A DNA stretch of 9,629 bases from Thermoplasmata archaeon (lineage in GTDB: Archaea; Thermoplasmatota; Thermoplasmata; Thermoplasmatales; Thermoplasmataceae). Positions 6,445 through 9,629 of this stretch are shown piece by piece. Under the pieces are notes generated by a model that was not told the origin of the DNA, made no database searches, and saw only the letters and a program-made list of their open reading frames with translations. Position 1 is the first letter of the stretch. Each line of letters begins with the position of its first letter. A program made the translations under genes and the position numbers. The stretch covers positions 1 through 9,629 of the forward strand of contig JAKAQT010000054.1 in NCBI GenBank assembly GCA_021819605.1, read 5' to 3'.

Positions 6445-6493
6445 ACCCTATATTCACGGTAATACCTTCCTCGGTTAAGTTGTTTTCTAAATC

Positions 6494-6502
6494 CATTATA
6501 AG
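6494..6502 (-). promoter_or_regulatory. candidate TATA box for ctaB
   Basis: On the minus strand CTTATAATG lies just after the U-tract that follows the cupredoxin stop. Initiation about 25 bases on (near 6473) would give a leader of 29-44 bases, depending on the start codon used. That leader contains GGTGAGG (6442-6436), a match to the archaeal ribosome-binding consensus. Assignment is by position only. Confidence 0.35.
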
Positions 6503-6513
6503 AAATAAAAAAA
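6503..6513 (-). terminator. U-rich terminator after the cupredoxin gene
   Basis: Immediately after the TAA stop (6516-6514) the minus strand reads seven T, one A and three T. This intrinsic archaeal-type U-tract probably ends the oxidase operon transcript, although partial read-through into ctaB is possible. Confidence 0.5.
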
Positions 6514-7071
6514 TTATGATGATGCCCCATTTATAATTATCAATCCATACATTGATGTTGGATGTACAGTGCACCAGTATGTATATATTCCCGGCTTCTC
6601 AAAGGGATAGGTTTTGGAAACAAAATGCCCAACATTCTGTGTCAACTGAGAGATTGATATGATTGTGTACGAATTCGAGCTCTCATACTTTGTTGGGTTT
6701 TGATATATACCCGTGGTTATGCTGGAATACAGCGATGATGTATTGGCCCCGTCGTATGCTATTGTGAAGGTATGCGGCGCTCCGTCTGCCTCTGTGAGAT
6801 TTATGTAAACCAGAGTGCTTTCATTGAAATAGAATATCTGGTTTATCAGGCTGGTTGCAGATGGATCATAGCTTGTTGCAGCAGGTCCCTGCTTGAGTTC
6901 CCAGCCACCGGCATCTGCCCACATGGTTATATTCCCCACATGTTTTGTAACAGCATTTGTGGGGGGAACAAGGTTGGATGATGTACCAGAGGTCAGGATG
7001 TATCCAAATGCCATGGAAATAACCAGCACAACTATTATTGTAAATGCAACTCCTCCGTTTCTTGCAGTCAA
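6514..7071 (-). CDS. membrane-anchored type-1 blue copper protein (cupredoxin)
   Basis: The 185-residue protein has an N-terminal hydrophobic segment (about 8-27, AFTIIVVLVISMAFGYIL) acting as uncleaved anchor or signal, then an external cupredoxin domain. Type-1 copper ligands are visible as His100 (PHTFTI), Cys167, His170 and Met174 in YWCTVHPTSMYG. The loop spacing is Cys-X2-His-X3-Met, intermediate between amicyanin (X2/X2) and plastocyanin (X2/X4) and shorter than rusticyanin. Four N-X-S/T sequons (47, 83, 91, 110) fit a glycosylated outer-surface protein. The start is TTG, one base after the subunit I stop, with GGAGG (7084-7080) eight bases upstream, so it is the last gene of the oxidase operon. 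It probably carries electrons to the CuA site in place of cytochrome c, as sulfocyanin does in related acidophiles; the partner is inferred, and it is not a clear sulfocyanin. Confidence 0.85.
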   Translation of the reverse strand: MTARNGGVAFTIIVVLVISMAFGYILTSGTSSNLVPPTNAVTKHVGNITMWADAGGWELKQGPAATSYDPSATSLINQIFYFNESTLVYINLTEADGAPHTFTIAYDGANTSSLYSSITTGIYQNPTKYESSNSYTIISISQLTQNVGHFVSKTYPFEKPGIYTYWCTVHPTSMYGLIIINGASS

Positions 7072-7072
7072 C

Positions 7073-8770
7073 TTACTTTCCTCCTCCTATTATTTGATTT
7101 GATTCTGATGTAAGTGCCTGATTTGTTTCCGTCCTGTACTCCAGAATATTATAGGGATCAGTTACTGGCTGTTTGGACCAGCTGGCAGCTATATTGTACA
7201 AAAACACAAGCTGACCTATACCAATTATGACGCCCCCAAGTATGGCAGTATCCTGGTATGGCTGGAATATGGCGAAGTAACCGGCAACTGCTCTTGGCAT
7301 GCCAAGAAAACCACCTACCGCCCATGAGAATGACATCAGAAATGACCCTACGGCAGTGATGTAGAAGTGCCACCTTGCAAGCCTCTCATCGTATACTCTT
7401 CCGTTGCTGAATGTTGGGAACAGAAGATAGAATGTAGCCATGGAAACGCCAAGTGTCAGTCCAACAAATATGAAGTGAAAATGACCTGTGACAAAGTATG
7501 TTCCGTGCACTGCCTGATTGATGGGATCATCGGCCAGCATGACACCCATCACACCTCCAATTATAAAGTCAAATATTGCATTTATTACGAAGAGCATGGG
7601 GGTTGTGAGCCTGATTTTCTTGGCCGTCCATAGAGTGGCAATCATATTGAATATAGTCAGGGCGGATGGTATCACCACGACAAATGACATGGTGGTAAAG
7701 AATATGACCCAATCAACGCCTAGCCCGGAGTTTAGGAGATGATGCCCCCATACCAGTTCACTGAGGATAAGAAGAAGGCCAAGTGAAAGAATAGCTGAGA
7801 AATAGCTGTAAACCTTGGTTTCGGTGAATCTGGTGATAATATCGTACATCAATCCGAAGAACGGAATCACAGCTATGTAGACGATGGGGTGACCCCAGAA
7901 CCAGAACAATACTGCGAATGACAGCGGAGTGCTTGTTGCTGTTACGAAGAATATTGGATTGAAGAAGTCGTAGAACAGCATTCCCAGTCCGACCATCAGA
8001 GGAGGAGCAGAGGAGACAAGCATTATCAGCGTGAACACTACTGCCCACGCATAAACAGGCATCCTTGAAAGCGGAATGTCATCGGCCCGGTCAATGAATA
8101 TGATTTTCAGGACTATGACGCTTGCCATCACCATACCCATGAACACAAGTTCCATTGCCATGACCGCAAGCCAGTTATAAGATCCTGCTCCCAGTGGCGT
8201 AAGTTGCAATGATAACGGTGGGTACATATACCATCTCATGCTGGATTTTGATAACACGAAAAGTGAGCCTCCGAGAACCCACATCCAGTACGCAACGGAT
8301 GACAGATGTCCCATGTTGTCTCTCTTCAGCCTTAACCTGGATGGCAGGATGTAGTATGCAAATCCCATGGCCATCCCTATGGCAAACATGTAGATCATAA
8401 GGGTAGCGTGCTGTGTAAGAAGTATATTGTATATTGTAGGAGTCAGTATAGTGGGGTTTGGATCTGTCAGGCTGACCCTCATTAGAACTCCAAAGGCGCC
8501 TGCCACAAACATGAAAAGCAGTCCAGTGAATATGTATCTGAGACCTATGGATTTAGCATCATCATAAAATAGAATGGACCAGGACAGAGGGCGTGGCTTC
8601 CCATAAAGTGAGTCCCTGACATAAGCGTCCCTGTCAGAATATCCTTCGTCCTCTGCAACATGAGAGAGCAGTTCTGCCCTGGTGGAATAGAGATAGTAAA
8701 CATAGAATGAAGCTATGAATACCAGCGAAACGAGAATGCCGGATACAATAAGTAGAGTCTCTGTTGACAT
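7073..8770 (-). CDS. coxA: haem-copper (cytochrome c-type) oxidase subunit I, B-type-like
   Basis: Subunit I reduces O2 at a haem-CuB centre and pumps protons. The frame extends to 8833, but ATG 8770 is chosen: it forms TAATG with the subunit II stop and has GGTGA (8782-8778) seven bases upstream. This gives 565 residues and about 13 helices. Ligands by analogy are His121 and His432 (low-spin haem), His430 (high-spin haem), and His294, His343 and His344 (CuB); Tyr298 would form the His-Tyr crosslink. Spacing between these matches other oxidases. The A-type Glu (GHPEVY) is Ile296, and the K-channel Lys is Thr372 in IPSALTIF. The VTGHFHF stretch also resembles B-type (ba3/SoxB) enzymes. An extra N-terminal helix (5-28) and a polar stretch precede the usual first helix. 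Confidence 0.95.
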   Translation of the reverse strand: MSTETLLIVSGILVSLVFIASFYVYYLYSTRAELLSHVAEDEGYSDRDAYVRDSLYGKPRPLSWSILFYDDAKSIGLRYIFTGLLFMFVAGAFGVLMRVSLTDPNPTILTPTIYNILLTQHATLMIYMFAIGMAMGFAYYILPSRLRLKRDNMGHLSSVAYWMWVLGGSLFVLSKSSMRWYMYPPLSLQLTPLGAGSYNWLAVMAMELVFMGMVMASVIVLKIIFIDRADDIPLSRMPVYAWAVVFTLIMLVSSAPPLMVGLGMLFYDFFNPIFFVTATSTPLSFAVLFWFWGHPIVYIAVIPFFGLMYDIITRFTETKVYSYFSAILSLGLLLILSELVWGHHLLNSGLGVDWVIFFTTMSFVVVIPSALTIFNMIATLWTAKKIRLTTPMLFVINAIFDFIIGGVMGVMLADDPINQAVHGTYFVTGHFHFIFVGLTLGVSMATFYLLFPTFSNGRVYDERLARWHFYITAVGSFLMSFSWAVGGFLGMPRAVAGYFAIFQPYQDTAILGGVIIGIGQLVFLYNIAASWSKQPVTDPYNILEYRTETNQALTSESNQIIGGGK

Positions 8771-9216
8771 TACTGACTCACCACCATATAGCCTCTCATC
8801 AGGTAATGATCTTCTCCACAGTACTCGACACATTCGAAAATGTATTTTCCTGTCTTTTCTGGTTCGAAGCTTACCTGGTTAGGATGATCTGGAACTGCAT
8901 ATACCTGCACTCCGAGAGATGGTATCAGAAGGTCGTGAATTACATCCTTTGACGTTACCTGAAGCGTATATTCGTGGCCAACAGTAACATAAAGGGTGTC
9001 AGTACTTGTGGTATTGTTTGCGTACGTGAACTGCCATGCCCACTGATAGCCCAGCACCTGTATCACAGTGGAATTTGCAGGCACAGTTTTATTGTCGGCC
9101 GGCTGCGGTATGTTTTGTGTATGCCCAAGCACATAACCAAGGTTTACCAAAGCCGCAGCAATGAGTACAATTAACACCACCGCCGTAAAAAGGTATTCAA
9201 CCTGTCTTCTGTTCAT
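8770..9216 (-). CDS. coxB: haem-copper oxidase subunit II with CuA site
   Basis: Subunit II accepts electrons from the donor protein at its dinuclear CuA centre and passes them to subunit I. The 148-residue protein has one N-terminal transmembrane helix (about 9-30) and an external cupredoxin domain, the short one-helix layout of ba3-type enzymes. CuA ligands are His94 (DVIHDLLIP) and Cys129, Glu131, Cys133, His137 and Met140 in the perfect CxExCxxxHxxM motif (CVEYCGEDHYLM). The aromatic QWAWQF (58-63) matches the electron-entry patch. Four N-X-S/T sequons (42, 48, 67, 68) lie in the outer domain. The ATG overlaps the TGA of the upstream 83-residue gene (ATGA), with GGAG at 9230-9227. The TAA overlaps the subunit I start by one base, so translation is coupled on both sides. 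Confidence 0.96.
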   Translation of the reverse strand: MNRRQVEYLFTAVVLIVLIAAALVNLGYVLGHTQNIPQPADNKTVPANSTVIQVLGYQWAWQFTYANNTTSTDTLYVTVGHEYTLQVTSKDVIHDLLIPSLGVQVYAVPDHPNQVSFEPEKTGKYIFECVEYCGEDHYLMRGYMVVSQ

Positions 9217-9464
9217 CTATAATCATCTCCCTCGGAGCTCCTGTCCCCATATTTATACACGGGATACATCAAAAGAATAATCGAGAATACGGCTGATGCG
9301 ATTCCTGTCCCCAAGATGTATGAAATTTCTGAAACAGCACCGATTCCTGGATATCCTGTGTATACGTAGGTTGAAAGAAGATAACTGAGCAGATAATACG
9401 CAGCAAAGCCCACTATTATACCTATCACCAAAAAGGTCACTATGAGCCGACCTTTTTCATCCAT
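9213..9464 (-). CDS. 83-residue two-helix membrane protein, first gene of the oxidase operon
   Basis: The product has a short charged start (MDEKGR), a hydrophobic helix at about 8-31 (IVTFLVIGIIVGFAAYYLLSYL), a loop with TYVYTGYPGIGAV, a second helix at about 48-69 and a polar tail (YKYGDRSSEGDDYR). Both ends are probably cytoplasmic. No known family is recognised. Its gene leads the operon from a strong TATA box 24 bases before the ATG, with no leader, and its TGA overlaps the subunit II start (ATGA), so expression is tied to the oxidase. It may be a small accessory subunit such as the IIa or CbaD-type helices of ba3 oxidases, or an assembly factor; similarity to those cannot be shown from the sequence. 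The gene itself is well supported by context. Confidence 0.85.
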   Translation of the reverse strand: MDEKGRLIVTFLVIGIIVGFAAYYLLSYLLSTYVYTGYPGIGAVSEISYILGTGIASAVFSIILLMYPVYKYGDRSSEGDDYR

Positions 9465-9481
9465 GTGAGCTCTATTTTACC

Positions 9482-9494
9482 AATTTATTTAAAG
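9482..9494 (-). promoter_or_regulatory. promoter of the oxidase operon (TATA box)
   Basis: On the minus strand CTTTAAATAAATT is a near-consensus archaeal TATA element centred about 24 bases before the ATG at 9464. The bases just upstream (AAAAACC) could be the BRE. It predicts a leaderless mRNA covering the 83-residue gene, subunit II, subunit I and the cupredoxin. It overlaps one arm of an inverted repeat. Confidence 0.65.
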
Positions 9495-9510
9495 GTTTTT
9501 CAACACCTTT
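9491..9510. repeat. inverted repeat overlapping the oxidase promoter, candidate operator
   Basis: AAAGGT (9491-9496) and ACCTTT (9505-9510) are exact reverse complements separated by eight bases. One arm overlaps the upstream edge of the oxidase TATA box and the presumed BRE. Binding here would block or position TBP/TFB, so a regulator site is plausible. Confidence 0.4.
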
Positions 9511-9520
9511 GTCGCAGATA

Positions 9521-9531
9521 GTTTTATAATA
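9521..9531 (+). promoter_or_regulatory. candidate divergent plus-strand TATA box
   Basis: GTTTTATAATA is centred about 24 bases before an ATG at 9550, mirroring the oxidase promoter. The frame from that ATG has only eight codons (MSIFAYAC), so the box may drive a leader peptide, a longer-leadered gene beyond the window, or nothing. A perfect six-base inverted repeat (9532-9545) lies directly downstream. Confidence 0.3.
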
Positions 9532-9545
9532 ATTGATAAATCAAT
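9532..9545. repeat. inverted repeat ATTGAT-AA-ATCAAT
   Basis: ATTGAT and ATCAAT are exact reverse complements around an AA spacer. The element lies between a candidate plus-strand TATA box (9521-9531) and its predicted start point near 9550, a common position for repressor sites. A/T-rich composition makes chance formation possible. Confidence 0.35.
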
Positions 9546-9571
9546 CTGTATGAGCATATTCGCATACGCAT

Positions 9572-9584
9572 GTTAATATATAAC
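9572..9584. promoter_or_regulatory. second TATA-like element near the window edge
   Basis: GTTAATATATAAC is almost self-complementary, so direction is unclear. If used on the plus strand it would start RNA near 9603, for a gene starting beyond the window. It overlaps the stop of the eight-codon frame at 9550-9576. Confidence 0.25.
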
Positions 9585-9629
9585 TGACCATATCGCTCAG
9601 AAAATCGCGAATCCATTTAGAAACACATA

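Noticed and set aside
6419..6496. 25-residue acidic frame on the minus strand between the cupredoxin and ctaB
   Set aside because: Its ATG lies within the candidate TATA box, so it would not be in the transcript from that promoter, and it overlaps the ctaB start in another frame.
8771..8833. Extension of oxidase subunit I by 21 residues to the upstream ATG at 8833
   Set aside because: The added residues are the subunit II tail read in another frame and hold no family features. ATG 8770 has a GGTGA ribosome site and a TAATG junction, and starts just before a hydrophobic helix.
1..9629. CRISPR arrays, tRNA or rRNA genes, insertion sequences, toxin-antitoxin pairs
   Set aside because: No regularly spaced direct repeats, no tRNA-like arms, no transposase-like frame and no terminal inverted repeats were seen on either strand by reading.

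Overview
The window looks like a chromosomal segment of an acidophilic, aerobic archaeon, most likely a relative of the Thermoplasmatales (Thermoplasma, Ferroplasma, Cuniculiplasma). The evidence is archaeal protein families (bifunctional phosphoglucose/phosphomannose isomerase, archaeal RqcH/NEMF), heavy use of AGA/AGG and ATA codons, and TATA boxes centred about 24-27 bases before start codons, as expected for leaderless archaeal transcripts. A haem-copper oxidase sits beside a membrane-anchored blue copper protein instead of a cytochrome c. The assignment is an inference; Sulfolobales-type archaea are not strictly excluded.

Layout. Bases 1-159 hold the tail of an unidentified plus-strand gene, followed by a possible 30-residue membrane microprotein with its own TATA box. 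A plus-strand phosphoglucose/phosphomannose isomerase gene (373-1299) converges on a minus-strand rqcH gene (1296-3128); their stop codons overlap. After a 255-base gap with a perfect short inverted repeat comes a plus-strand cluster: a CoxG-like SRPBCC protein, a small protein that resembles a degenerate alpha/beta hydrolase, and a 4HBT-fold acyl-CoA thioesterase. The thioesterase overlaps tail-to-tail by 39 bases with a minus-strand CPBP-family membrane protein that keeps the EExxxR motif but has lost other metal ligands.

The right third (about 5560-9464, all minus strand) is a terminal-oxidase locus. Reading from the promoter near 9488, it encodes an 83-residue two-helix membrane protein, oxidase subunit II (CuA), oxidase subunit I (B-type-like) and a membrane-anchored cupredoxin, joined by ATGA and TAATG junctions and a one-base gap. 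A U-rich terminator follows, then ctaB (haem o synthase) from what looks like its own promoter. The cluster supplies a haem-modifying enzyme, a proton-pumping oxidase core and a candidate extracellular copper electron donor. No cytochrome c, subunit III or ctaA gene is visible. The last 165 bases are a probable divergent regulatory region with two inverted repeats and further TATA-like boxes.

The most interesting points are the cupredoxin with an unusual Cys-X2-His-X3-Met ligand loop, the unassigned 83-residue lead gene of the oxidase operon, the possibly inactive CPBP protein, the hydrolase-like relic and several candidate microproteins.
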